NCBI RefSeq assembly: GCF_036421915.1
Contig: NZ_JAZGOM010000008.1
Source: Georgenia_A wangjunii
Lineage (GTDB): Bacteria; Actinomycetota; Actinomycetes; Actinomycetales; Actinomycetaceae
Strand: one strand, 5' to 3'
Length of the DNA stretch: 64,000 bases
Below, in pieces: positions 41,559 to 50,776 of this stretch. The translations under genes and the position numbers were made by a program. Every line of letters begins with the position of its first letter. The first letter of the stretch is position 1. The notes under the pieces were generated by a model. It made no database searches and was not told where the DNA came from. It worked only from the letters and a program-made list of their open reading frames with translations.

Positions 41559-43709
41559 GTGAGTCCCTCGCCCGCCGCCCCCGGAGCCCGCTCGTCCTCC
41601 GGCCGCCGCTCCGCCACGTCCCCGTCCACGCCGAGCCCGACGGCGCGGCGCGCCACGCCCCGCGCGGCCGCGCCCGCCGTCGAACCACCGGTCCCCCAGC
41701 CCGCTCCGCCCGTGCCCATCGGGCGGATCCCCGTCCTCGAGGTCGCGCCCGTCGTCGACGGCGGACGGTGGCCGGTGAAGGCCGTCGTCGGGGAGGCCCT
41801 CCCCGTGCGCGCCACCGTCTTCCGGGAGGGGCACGACGCCGTCGCCGCGACGGCCGTCCTCGTCGGCCCTGACGGCGCGGACCACAGCCGGGCTCGGATG
41901 ACCGACATCTCCCCCGGCCTCGACCGCTACGAGGCGTGGCTCGCGCCCGACGCCCCCGGCTCGTGGGGGTTCCGGGTGGAGGGCTGGTCCGACCCCTACG
42001 GCACGTGGACCCACGACGCACCGCTCAAGGTCGACGCCGGCGTCGACGTCGAGCTCATGCTCACCGAGGGCGCGCTCCTCCTCGAGCGTGCCGCCGACCG
42101 CGACCTCCCGGCGGACGCCGCCGCCGTCCTGCGCGACGCCGCCACCGGGCTGCGCGACTCCTCCCGCCCTGCCGAGGCCCGCCTCGCCGCCGGGCTGTCC
42201 GACGCGGTGCGGGCGACGCTCGCCGAGCACCCCGTCCGCGAGATGGTCTCGACGAGCGCGACGTACCCGCTCGTCGTCCACCGCGAGCTCGCGCTCTACG
42301 GCTCCTGGTACGAGATGTTCCCCCGCTCCGAGGGCGCGCACTTCGACGTCGAGCAGGGCCGCTGGGTGACCGGGACGCTGCGCACGGCCGCCGAGCGCCT
42401 CCCGGCCGTCGCCGACATGGGCTTCGACGTCGTCTACCTCACGCCGATCCACCCGATCGGCACGACGAACCGCAAGGGCCGGAACAACACGCTCACCGCT
42501 CGCCCGGAGGACCCGGGCTCCCCCTACGGCATCGGCTCCGCCGACGGCGGGCACGACGCGATCCACCCGGACCTCGGCACGTTCGACGACTTCGACGCCT
42601 TCGTCGCCCGCGCGCGCTCGCTCGGCATGGAGGTGGCGCTCGACATCGCGCTCCAGGCCTCACCCGACCACCCGTGGGTGACCGAGCACCCGGAGTGGTT
42701 CACGACGCGCGCCGACGGCACGATCGCCTACGCCGAGAACCCGCCGAAGAAGTACCAGGACATCTACCCGCTCAACTTCGACAACGACCCCGAGGGCATC
42801 TACACCGCAGTGCGGGACATGCTCCAGGTGTGGATCGACCACGGCGTCACGGCCTTCCGTGTCGACAACCCGCACACGAAGCCGCTCGACTTCTGGCAGC
42901 GCATCCTCGCGGACGTCCATGCCGCCCACCCCGAGGTCATCTTCCTCTCCGAGGCCTTCACGCGACCCGCGATGATGCGCACCCTCGGCGCCGTCGGCTT
43001 CCACCAGTCCTACACGTACTTCACGTGGCGGACGACGAAGGACGAGATCGGCGACTACCTCACCGAGCTCGCCGAGGACACGGCCGCCGTCCTGCGCCCG
43101 AGCTTCTGGCCGACGACGCACGACATCCTCACCCCGTACATGCAGAACGGCGGGGCGGCGGCGTTCGCCATCCGCGCCGTGCTCGCCGCGACGGGCGCGC
43201 CGACGTGGGGCATCTACTCGGGCTACGAGCTCGTCGAGAACGTCGCGCGGCCTGGCGCGGAGGAGCAGATCGACAACGAGAAGTACGAGTACAAGGCCCG
43301 TGACTGGAGCCGCGCCGGCGAGATCGGCATCGCCCGGCTCATCACGGCGCTCAACGACATCCGCCGTCGCCACGTGGCCCTCCAGCGGGTGCGCGGTGTC
43401 ACCGTGCACCCCACGACGGACGACGCCACACTGTGCTTCTCGCGCCGGGTCCCGGCCGAGCACTCACCCACCGGAGCGGAGGACACGGTCATCGTCGTCG
43501 TCAACCTCGACCCGCACGCGACCCGCGAGAGCCTCGTCCACCTCGACCTCGCCGCGCTCGGGATCGAGCCACCAGCGGACCCGGCCATGCCGGCGGTGGC
43601 GGCGCGCGACGAGCTCTCGGGCGAGACCTTCTTCTGGGGCCAGACGCCCTACGTTCGCCTCGACCCGAGCACGCAGTGCGCGCACGTCCTGTCGGTGAGG
43701 TCGCTGTGA
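41559..43709 (+). CDS. glgE: Alpha-1,4-glucan:maltose-1-phosphate maltosyltransferase
   Basis: 716-residue GH13_3 enzyme that extends alpha-1,4-glucan with maltose from maltose-1-phosphate. After a Ser/Pro/Arg-rich N-terminal extension (about 1-55) and a beta domain, the barrel shows VYLTPIHPIGTTNRKGRNNT, nucleophile Asp in TAFRVDNPHTKPLDFW (about 429), acid Glu in IFLSEAFTRPAMMR (about 465) and WPTTHDILTPYMQNGG. It is the first gene of glgE-treS-mak-glgB, and its TGA overlaps the treS GTG. The low-complexity N-terminus is longer than in most homologues. Confidence 0.95.
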   Translation: MSPSPAAPGARSSSGRRSATSPSTPSPTARRATPRAAAPAVEPPVPQPAPPVPIGRIPVLEVAPVVDGGRWPVKAVVGEALPVRATVFREGHDAVAATAVLVGPDGADHSRARMTDISPGLDRYEAWLAPDAPGSWGFRVEGWSDPYGTWTHDAPLKVDAGVDVELMLTEGALLLERAADRDLPADAAAVLRDAATGLRDSSRPAEARLAAGLSDAVRATLAEHPVREMVSTSATYPLVVHRELALYGSWYEMFPRSEGAHFDVEQGRWVTGTLRTAAERLPAVADMGFDVVYLTPIHPIGTTNRKGRNNTLTARPEDPGSPYGIGSADGGHDAIHPDLGTFDDFDAFVARARSLGMEVALDIALQASPDHPWVTEHPEWFTTRADGTIAYAENPPKKYQDIYPLNFDNDPEGIYTAVRDMLQVWIDHGVTAFRVDNPHTKPLDFWQRILADVHAAHPEVIFLSEAFTRPAMMRTLGAVGFHQSYTYFTWRTTKDEIGDYLTELAEDTAAVLRPSFWPTTHDILTPYMQNGGAAAFAIRAVLAATGAPTWGIYSGYELVENVARPGAEEQIDNEKYEYKARDWSRAGEIGIARLITALNDIRRRHVALQRVRGVTVHPTTDDATLCFSRRVPAEHSPTGAEDTVIVVVNLDPHATRESLVHLDLAALGIEPPADPAMPAVAARDELSGETFFWGQTPYVRLDPSTQCAHVLSVRSL

Positions 43710-45592
43710 CCGGCCCCAACCCGATGCGGGCCCTGCCGGCCGCGGCCAACCCCGTGCCGCACCTCGCGTCCGAGCACCGGCCCGGGCTCTCGGACGACCC
43801 GGAGTGGTACCGCACGGCGGTCTTCTACGAGGTGCTCCTGCGCGCCTTCGGTGACTCCACCGGCAACGGCACCGGGGACCTGCGCGGCCTCATCGACAGG
43901 CTCGACTACATCCAGTGGCTCGGCATCGACTGCCTGTGGCTGCCGCCGTTCTACCCCTCGCCGCTGCGCGACGGCGGGTACGACGTCTCGGACTACACCG
44001 CGGTCGCGCCGGACTACGGCAGCATCGAGGAGGTCGAGGAGCTCATCGCCGAGGCCCACGCCCGCGGCATCCGGATCATCGTCGACCTCGTCATGAACCA
44101 CACCTCGGACCAGCACCCCTGGTTCCAGTCCTCCCGCTCGAACCCGGACGGGCCCTACGGCGACTTCTACGTGTGGAGCGACGACAACACCGGCTACCAG
44201 GACGCGCGGATCATCTTCGTCGACACGGAGACGTCGAACTGGACGTTCGACCCGGTCCGCCGGCAGTACTTCTGGCACCGCTTCTTCTCCCACCAGCCGG
44301 ACCTCAACTTCGAGAACCCCAAGGTCAGCGACGCGATGTACGACGTCGTGCGCTTCTGGTGCCGCCTCGGGGTCGACGGCTTCCGGCTCGACGCCGTCCC
44401 CTACCTCTTCGAGGAGGAGGGCACGAACTGCGAGAACCTCCCGCGCACGCACGAGTTCCTCCGTGACCTGCGCTCGATGGTGGACGCGGAGTTCCCCGGG
44501 ACCCTCATGCTCGCCGAGGCGAACCAGTGGCCGGCCGACGTCGTCGACTACTTCGGGACCGACTCGGACCCCGAGTGCCACATGTGCTTCCACTTCCCGG
44601 TCATGCCGCGGATCTTCTACGCGCTGCGGGAGCAGCGTGCGCACGCCATCCGCGACATCCTCAACGACACGCCCGCGATCCCCGCGGCCGCGCAGTGGGG
44701 CACGTTCCTGCGCAACCACGACGAGCTCACGCTCGAGATGGTCTCCACCGAGGAGCGCGCCTCGATGTACGGCTGGTACGCCGAGGACCCGCGCATGCGG
44801 GCCAACGTCGGCATCCGGCGCCGGCTCTCCCCGCTGCTCGGCAACTCCCGCTCCGAGATCGAGCTCGCCCACGCCCTCCTCCTCTCGCTGCCCGGCAGCC
44901 CGTGCCTGTACTACGGCGACGAGATCGGGATGGGTGACAACATCTGGCTGCCGGACCGCGACGCGGTCCGCACGCCGATGCAGTGGACCCCGGACCGCAA
45001 CGCCGGCTTCTCCTCGGCGGACCCGGGCAAGCTCTACCTGCCCCTCGTCCAGTCCCTCATCAACCACTACGCCTCGGTCAACGTCGAGGCCCAGTTCGCC
45101 CAGCCGACGTCGCTCCTGCACTGGGTGCGCGGCATCCTCGAGGTCCGCCGGCGCCACCCCGTGTTCGGCAACGGCGAGTTCACGCTCCTCGACGCGGACA
45201 ACGAGGCGGTGCTCGCCTACCTCCGGTCGAACGCGACCGAGAGCATCCTCTGCGTCGTCAACCTCGCGAACACGGCACGCGCGACGACGATCAACGTGCC
45301 CGGGCACGCCCGCGCACGGCTGACGGACGTCTTCGGCGGGGCGACCTTCCCGCCCGTCTCCGCGGACGGCACGGTGACGTTCACGCTCGGCTCGCGCGAC
45401 TTCTTCTGGCTCAAGGTCGAGGACGACAGCGCGCCGACGTACCCGCCGGCGGGCCGCGACGCCGTGACGGCCGAGGCCGCTGGGCCGGGCGCCCCGGCTG
45501 CGCTGGGCGCGGCAGGCGTGGCGGGAGCTGCGGCCCACCCGAGCGCCGCCACCCCCGACGTGAGCGGCGCGCCGGAGCGCGGGGACCGCTGA
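43706..45592 (+). CDS. treS: Trehalose synthase (maltose alpha-D-glucosyltransferase)
   Basis: 628 residues. Interconverts trehalose and maltose. GH13_16 motifs: EWYRTAVFYEVLLRAFGDST, IIVDLVMNHTSDQHPWF, nucleophile in GVDGFRLDAVPYLFEEEGTN (about 220), acid in MLAEANQWPADVVDYF (about 272) and LRNHDELTLEMVS. GTG 43706 overlaps the glgE stop (GTGA) and has GAGG 5 nt upstream; ATG 43724 is possible. A low-complexity Ala/Gly/Pro tail (about 580-628) occupies the position where some bacteria fuse the maltokinase; here the kinase is separate. Confidence 0.94.
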   Translation: MTGPNPMRALPAAANPVPHLASEHRPGLSDDPEWYRTAVFYEVLLRAFGDSTGNGTGDLRGLIDRLDYIQWLGIDCLWLPPFYPSPLRDGGYDVSDYTAVAPDYGSIEEVEELIAEAHARGIRIIVDLVMNHTSDQHPWFQSSRSNPDGPYGDFYVWSDDNTGYQDARIIFVDTETSNWTFDPVRRQYFWHRFFSHQPDLNFENPKVSDAMYDVVRFWCRLGVDGFRLDAVPYLFEEEGTNCENLPRTHEFLRDLRSMVDAEFPGTLMLAEANQWPADVVDYFGTDSDPECHMCFHFPVMPRIFYALREQRAHAIRDILNDTPAIPAAAQWGTFLRNHDELTLEMVSTEERASMYGWYAEDPRMRANVGIRRRLSPLLGNSRSEIELAHALLLSLPGSPCLYYGDEIGMGDNIWLPDRDAVRTPMQWTPDRNAGFSSADPGKLYLPLVQSLINHYASVNVEAQFAQPTSLLHWVRGILEVRRRHPVFGNGEFTLLDADNEAVLAYLRSNATESILCVVNLANTARATTINVPGHARARLTDVFGGATFPPVSADGTVTFTLGSRDFFWLKVEDDSAPTYPPAGRDAVTAEAAGPGAPAALGAAGVAGAAAHPSAATPDVSGAPERGDR

Positions 45593-46983
45593 TGGCCTCG
45601 GTGACCCCGCCCTTCGGCGACTTCCTGCCCGCGTGGATCGGCGCGCAGCGCTGGTACGCCGGCAAGGGCAGCACGCCCGAGCTGACCCGCGTGGGCGGGC
45701 TGCGGTACGAGGACCCCGCGGGCGAGGTGGGGATCGAGACGTGGATCCTGCGCGACACCTCCGGCGCGGAGCCGGTGGTCTACCAGGTGCCGCTCACCTA
45801 CCGCGGCGCCCCCGTCGACGGGCTCGAGCACGCACTCGTCGCTCAGGTGGAGCACTCCGAGCTCGGCCCCCGCTGGGTCTACGACGGCTGCCACGACCCC
45901 GTCGGCGCGCGGGCGCTCGTCGAGACCATCCTGTCCGAGCAGGCCGTCCGCTCCGACGGCGCACCAGGGACGGGGGCGGCGCGAGGGCACCGCGCCCACG
46001 GTGCCGGCGCGGTGACCGGCGAGCTGCACGTGCGCGGTTCGCGGGTGCTCTCGGGCGAGCAGTCGAACACCTCGATCATCGTCGAGGCGACGACGGCGGA
46101 CGGCGCCGCCCGGCCCGTCATCTGCAAGGTGTTCCGGGTGCTCGCCGACGGCGAGAACCCCGACGTCGTCGTCCAGGAAGCTCTTGCTGGGGCCGGGTGC
46201 ACCCTCGTGCCCGCGCCCGTCGGCGACCTCGGTGGGGAGTGGCCCACCGGGTCCGGCACGGCCCGCGGCCACCTCGCCTTCGCCCAGGAGTTCCTCCCCG
46301 GCGTCGAGGACGCGTGGCGGGTCGCCCTGCGCTCCGCCACCGCCGGGGCCGACTTCACCGACCGGGCCCGCGCCCTCGGCGCCGCCGTCGCCGAGGTCCA
46401 CGACGTCATGGCGCGCACGCTCGAGGTGCGCGAGGCGGACGAGGCGGCGCGGCGCGAGGTGCTCGACTCCTGGCGGGAGCGGTCCGCGACCGCGCTGCGG
46501 GAGGTGCCCGCCCTCGCCCCGCACGCCGACGCCGTCCGCGCCGTGCTCGAGGCCGCCGCAGCCGCGCCGTGGCCCCGGCTCCAGCGCGTCCACGGCGACC
46601 TCCACCTCGGCCAGGTCATCGACGCACCGGAGCGTGGGTGGGTGCTCCTCGACTTCGAGGGCGAGCCGATCAGGCCGCTCGCCGAGCGCAGCGCGCCGGA
46701 CCTCGCGCTGCGCGACGTGGCCGGGATGCTCCGCTCCTTCGACTACGCCGCGGGGTCGGTGACAGAACCGGGGGTCGACGCCGGGGCGTGGGCGGCCGCC
46801 GCGCGCGACGCCTTCCTCGCGGGCTACGCGGAGGTCTCGGGGCGCGACCCCCGCGCCGATGCGGCGCTCCTCACAGCGCTCGAGCTCGACAAGGCGCTGT
46901 ACGAGGCGGTCTACGAGGTCCGCAACCGCCCCGACTGGCTCCACATCCCCGTCGAGGGAGCGCTGCGTCTCCTGGCGGGATGA
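45592..46983 (+). CDS. mak: Maltokinase
   Basis: 463 residues. Phosphorylates maltose to maltose-1-phosphate, feeding GlgE. Features: N-terminal cap (FLPAWIGAQRWYAGKG), LSGEQSNTSIIVEA, PVICKVFRVLADGENPDV with the ATP-lobe lysine, catalytic loop RVHGDLHLGQVI (about 337) and metal site VLLDFEGEPIRP (about 353). The ATG shares one base with the treS stop (TGATG), so translation is coupled. Confidence 0.93.
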   Translation: MASVTPPFGDFLPAWIGAQRWYAGKGSTPELTRVGGLRYEDPAGEVGIETWILRDTSGAEPVVYQVPLTYRGAPVDGLEHALVAQVEHSELGPRWVYDGCHDPVGARALVETILSEQAVRSDGAPGTGAARGHRAHGAGAVTGELHVRGSRVLSGEQSNTSIIVEATTADGAARPVICKVFRVLADGENPDVVVQEALAGAGCTLVPAPVGDLGGEWPTGSGTARGHLAFAQEFLPGVEDAWRVALRSATAGADFTDRARALGAAVAEVHDVMARTLEVREADEAARREVLDSWRERSATALREVPALAPHADAVRAVLEAAAAAPWPRLQRVHGDLHLGQVIDAPERGWVLLDFEGEPIRPLAERSAPDLALRDVAGMLRSFDYAAGSVTEPGVDAGAWAAAARDAFLAGYAEVSGRDPRADAALLTALELDKALYEAVYEVRNRPDWLHIPVEGALRLLAG

Positions 46984-47026
46984 CTCTTCACGCGCACGTC
47001 AGCGCGGGTGATGCCAGAGTGGACGC

Positions 47027-49267
47027 ATGGACCGTCCGCAGCACAGCACGCCGCCCAGCCCCTCTCCGACTCCCGTGAACGGCAGCGACCCGTTGCCCGT
47101 CGACCACGCCGTCCTGCGCGCCGTCGCCGACGGCGTCCACCACCAGCCGCACGAGGTGCTCGGCGGCCACGTGGCGGGCGGCACGGTGACGATCCGGACG
47201 CTGCGTCCACTGGCGGACTCGGTCGAGCTCGTCACGCGGACGGGCAGCGTGCCGTTCACCCACGAGGTCGAGGGCGTGTGGGTCGTCGCGGTTCCCGGTG
47301 ACCACGTCCCCGACTACCGCGTCCGCGCGGCCTACGGCGCGGACACCGTCGTCACCGACGACCCGTACCGCTTCCTCCCCACGCTCGGCGAGATGGACCA
47401 GTACCTCATCGGGGAGGGCCGCCACGAGGAGCTGTGGGCGGCGCTCGGTGCGCACGTGCGCCGCTACCCCAGCGAGCTCGGCGAGGTGCACGGCACGTCG
47501 TTCTCCGTGTGGGCCCCCAACGCCCGCGCCGTCCGGGTCAAGGGCGACTTCAACTCGTGGGACGGCCGCAACGCCGCCATGCGCTCGCTCGGGTCCACCG
47601 GCGTGTGGGAGATCTTCATCCCCGGCGCCACCGCGGGCGCCCGGTACAAGTTCGAGATCGGCTACCGCGACGGGTCGTGGCACGAGAAGGCCGACCCCAT
47701 GGCGCGGCAGACCGAGGTGCCCCCGGCGACGGCGTCCGTCATCAACGAGAGCACGTACGAGTGGTCCGACGACGCGTGGATGACCGAGCGCGCGCAGCGC
47801 AACCCGCACACCGGGCCCATGAGCGTCTACGAGCTCCACCTCGCCTCCTGGCGCCAGGGCCTGAGCTACCGGGACCTCGCCGAGGACCTCGTCAACTACG
47901 TCGCCGGGCTCGGCTTCACGCACGTCGAGCTCATGCCGGTCGCCGAGCACCCCTTCGGGGGGTCGTGGGGGTACCAGGTCACCTCGTACTACGCCCCGAC
48001 GTCGCGGCTCGGCTCCCCCGATGACCTGCGGTACCTCATCGACCGCTTCCACCAGGCGGGCATCGGCGTCATCGTCGACTGGGTGCCCGCGCACTTCCCC
48101 AAGGACGCGTGGGCGCTGGCCAACTTCGACGGCACGCCGCTGTACGAGGACCCGGACCCGCTGCGCGGGGAGCACGCCGACTGGGGCACGCTCATCTTCA
48201 ACTTCGGGCGACGTGAGGTCCGCAACTTCCTCGTCGCCAACGCGCTGTACTGGCTCGAGGAGTTCCACGTGGACGGGCTGCGCGTCGACGCCGTCGCGTC
48301 GATGCTCTACCTCGACTACTCCCGCCAGCCCGGCCAGTGGCGGCCCAACGTCCACGGCGGCCGCGAGAACATCGAGGCGATCTCGTTCCTCCAGGAGACG
48401 AACGCGACGACCTACCGCAAGGTGCCCGGCATCGTCATGATCGCCGAGGAGTCCACCGCGTGGCCGGGCGTGAGCGCGCCGACGAGCGAGGGCGGCCTCG
48501 GCTTCGGGCTCAAGTGGAACATGGGCTGGATGAACGACACCCTGCGCTACCTCGCAGAGGAACCGATCAACCGTCGCTACCACCACGGTGAGCTGACGTT
48601 CTCCCTCGTCTACGCCTTCTCCGAGCAGTTCGTCCTCCCGCTCAGCCACGACGAGGTGGTCCACGGCAAGGGCTCGCTCGTGCGCAAGATGCCCGGCGAC
48701 CGGTGGCAGCAGCTCGCCGGGGTCCGCGCGCTGCTCGCCTACCAGTGGTCGCACCCGGGCAAGCAGCTCCTCTTCATGGGGCTGGAGTTCGCCCAGGAGG
48801 AGGAGTGGGCGGAGTCCCGCAGCCTCGACTGGAGCCTGCTCGACAACCCTGCGCACGCCGGCGTGGCGGACCTCGTCCGCCGCCTCAACGACGTCTACCG
48901 CGAGCGTCCCGCACTGTGGGCGGAGGACTTCTCCAACGCCGGGTTCGAGTGGATCGAGGCCGGCGACGGCGACCACAACGTCATCGCGTACCTCCGCAAG
49001 GCGCCGACCGCCGACGGGCCGGAGGACACGGTCGTGTGCGTCGTCAACTTCGCCGGCGCCCCGCACGAGGGCTACCGCGTGGGCCTGCCCCACGGCGGGG
49101 AATGGGTCGAGATCCTCAACACCGACGCGCACGAGTACGGCGGGTCCGGCGTGGGGAACCTCGGTCGCGTCACCGCCGAAGAGCTCTCCTGGCACGGACG
49201 CCCGGCGTCGGTGAGCCTGCGCGTGCCGCCGCTCGGCGCGGTCTGGCTCGCGCCTGCACGGGACTGA
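47027..49267 (+). CDS. glgB: 1,4-alpha-glucan branching enzyme
   Basis: 746 residues. Introduces alpha-1,6 branches into glucan made by GlgE. Two N-terminal beta domains (HQPHEVLGGHVAGGTVTIRT; CBM48 with FSVWAPNARAVRVKGDFNSW), then the GH13_9 barrel with ELMPVAEHPFGGSWGYQVTS, nucleophile in VDGLRVDAVASMLYLDYS (about 424), acid Glu in IVMIAEESTAWPGV (about 477) and LPLSHDEVVHGKGS. ATG 47027 is 43 nt after mak; a weak -10 (CAGAGT, 6 nt upstream) could allow separate leaderless transcription. Confidence 0.95.
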   Translation: MDRPQHSTPPSPSPTPVNGSDPLPVDHAVLRAVADGVHHQPHEVLGGHVAGGTVTIRTLRPLADSVELVTRTGSVPFTHEVEGVWVVAVPGDHVPDYRVRAAYGADTVVTDDPYRFLPTLGEMDQYLIGEGRHEELWAALGAHVRRYPSELGEVHGTSFSVWAPNARAVRVKGDFNSWDGRNAAMRSLGSTGVWEIFIPGATAGARYKFEIGYRDGSWHEKADPMARQTEVPPATASVINESTYEWSDDAWMTERAQRNPHTGPMSVYELHLASWRQGLSYRDLAEDLVNYVAGLGFTHVELMPVAEHPFGGSWGYQVTSYYAPTSRLGSPDDLRYLIDRFHQAGIGVIVDWVPAHFPKDAWALANFDGTPLYEDPDPLRGEHADWGTLIFNFGRREVRNFLVANALYWLEEFHVDGLRVDAVASMLYLDYSRQPGQWRPNVHGGRENIEAISFLQETNATTYRKVPGIVMIAEESTAWPGVSAPTSEGGLGFGLKWNMGWMNDTLRYLAEEPINRRYHHGELTFSLVYAFSEQFVLPLSHDEVVHGKGSLVRKMPGDRWQQLAGVRALLAYQWSHPGKQLLFMGLEFAQEEEWAESRSLDWSLLDNPAHAGVADLVRRLNDVYRERPALWAEDFSNAGFEWIEAGDGDHNVIAYLRKAPTADGPEDTVVCVVNFAGAPHEGYRVGLPHGGEWVEILNTDAHEYGGSGVGNLGRVTAEELSWHGRPASVSLRVPPLGAVWLAPARD

Positions 49268-49323
49268 CCCCCGAGCGGAAGTGAGCAGCGGGCGCTCGGC
49301 CTGATCGCTCCAGGTCCCACCGG

Positions 49324-49355
49324 CTGAGGCCGCGGTCTGCGGACCGCGGCCTCAG
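49324..49355. terminator. Perfect 14-bp hairpin after glgB
   Basis: CTGAGGCCGCGGTC and GACCGCGGCCTCAG pair perfectly around TGCG, between glgB and the convergent acyltransferase gene. Confidence 0.85.
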
Positions 49356-49420
49356 TCGTCGTCACAGGGTGTCGGGGGCAACGGTGATCCCTGCCGCCTC
49401 CCGGCCCACCGCTCGACCGG

Positions 49421-50545
49421 TCAGGCTCGCCTCCGCGTGGACCTGACGCCGCCCGCGGCCCGGCGCGCGGGCGGGGCGAAGAGCCAGCCCATCCAGACCC
49501 GGGACGAGATGTCGTAGGCGAGCACCGCCAGCCACACGAGAGCGACGGTGAGGACCGGCGCGAGCACGACGTCGACCGCGACGCTGCCGAGCGGGAGGAC
49601 CGTGCCGTCGTCGGTGCGCACGACCGCGACGGCGAGCGTCAGCAGGACCGGGTGGACGACGTAGATCGCCAGCGTCCGTCGGGAGATGTAGGCGGCCAGC
49701 CGCCGGACCCGCGCGCTCCGCGCGAGCAGGACCGAGGCGGCGATCGCGCCCGCGAGGCCGACGACGGTGAGCACGACGCCCGGGGGCGCAGAGAGCTTCC
49801 GGACGTAGACGAGGTAGGCGAGGCCCGCGTACAGCACGAAGCTCGCCGCGACGAGCGGCCACGGCTTCAGCGCCGCTACCCGCTCGACGACCGGTCGCGC
49901 GAAGCACCCGAGGAGGAACCACACGGCGAAGTAGCAGACGCGCCCGACGTTGACGGCGGCCGCCTCCCCGACGGTACCGGACAGCGCGGCCGGCACGAGG
50001 GGCGCCACGCCGAGCGCGGCCACCGAGGCGACGACGAGCACCGCAGGAGCGCGACGGAGCAGCCGGGCGAGGACGAAGATGACGACGAGTACCGCGAGGT
50101 ACCAGTACGCCGTCCCTCCGGCGGGGATCGCCGCGAGGCTTGCGAGGACCTGGCCAGGGACGTCGTCGCCGCCATGGGCAAGGCCCGCCGTGAGCGCGTG
50201 GATGACACCCCAGAGGACGAACGGCCAGACGAGGTTGACGACGCGGGGGCGCCACAGCCGTGCCCACGGGCGCGCCATCGCGGGAGCCGCGAGAATGCCG
50301 GACGCAAGGAAGAAGAGCGGCATCCGCACCGGCAGCAGGGCCTCGTTGATCCCGCCCCAGGCCGCCACGACGAGGCTGTCCGATCCGGGGAGGAGGTGTG
50401 AAAGTCCTGTCCGCCCGACGTGGTAGAGCACGACGAGGACGACGGCTCCCGCCTTCGCCACGTCGACCCAGTGAAGTCGCGGGTCGACTTCTCGGCCGGT
50501 CGGGGCAACCTCAGAGCGTGCGGGAGCGACGGGAGACAACGACAT
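49421..50545 (-). CDS. Acyltransferase 3 family membrane protein
   Basis: 374 residues with about ten transmembrane helices. The family start is seen as LHWVDVAKAGAVVLVVLYHV, whose His-containing helix 1 is typical of acyltransferase 3 proteins that O-acylate cell-wall or exopolysaccharide sugars, and RMPLFFLASGILA. The acceptor is unknown. ATG 50545 follows CACTAT (50552-50557) by 6 nt, so it is probably leaderless. The upstream reading frame contains a degenerate 10-11-bp repeat and is not homologous. Confidence 0.82.
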   Translation of the reverse strand: MSLSPVAPARSEVAPTGREVDPRLHWVDVAKAGAVVLVVLYHVGRTGLSHLLPGSDSLVVAAWGGINEALLPVRMPLFFLASGILAAPAMARPWARLWRPRVVNLVWPFVLWGVIHALTAGLAHGGDDVPGQVLASLAAIPAGGTAYWYLAVLVVIFVLARLLRRAPAVLVVASVAALGVAPLVPAALSGTVGEAAAVNVGRVCYFAVWFLLGCFARPVVERVAALKPWPLVAASFVLYAGLAYLVYVRKLSAPPGVVLTVVGLAGAIAASVLLARSARVRRLAAYISRRTLAIYVVHPVLLTLAVAVVRTDDGTVLPLGSVAVDVVLAPVLTVALVWLAVLAYDISSRVWMGWLFAPPARRAAGGVRSTRRRA

Positions 50546-50596
50546 GTGTCGATAGTGGCGGACCGGCGGCGCCGGGGTCACGCGCGCCGGGGCGAC

Positions 50597-50660
50597 ACGC
50601 CGCGGCGTCCTACGACGTCCCACGGCATCCCGCGGCGTCACGCGGCGTCCGCGAGCGGGC
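50597..50660. repeat. Degenerate 10-11-bp tandem repeat
   Basis: On the minus strand units like GACGCCGCGG recur about five times with drift, in the gap between the acyltransferase start and the DUF222 gene. The function is unknown; it may be slippage DNA or a regulator array. Confidence 0.4.
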
Positions 50661-50776
50661 ACCGGGGGGTGGCCGTCCTGTGACATCAGCCGGAGCACCG
50701 GCCCACGCGGGCCCCGTCATGCGCTAGGTCGGCCCGTGCGGTCGGAGATGTCGGACCCTCGTCATAGCCTGTACGC

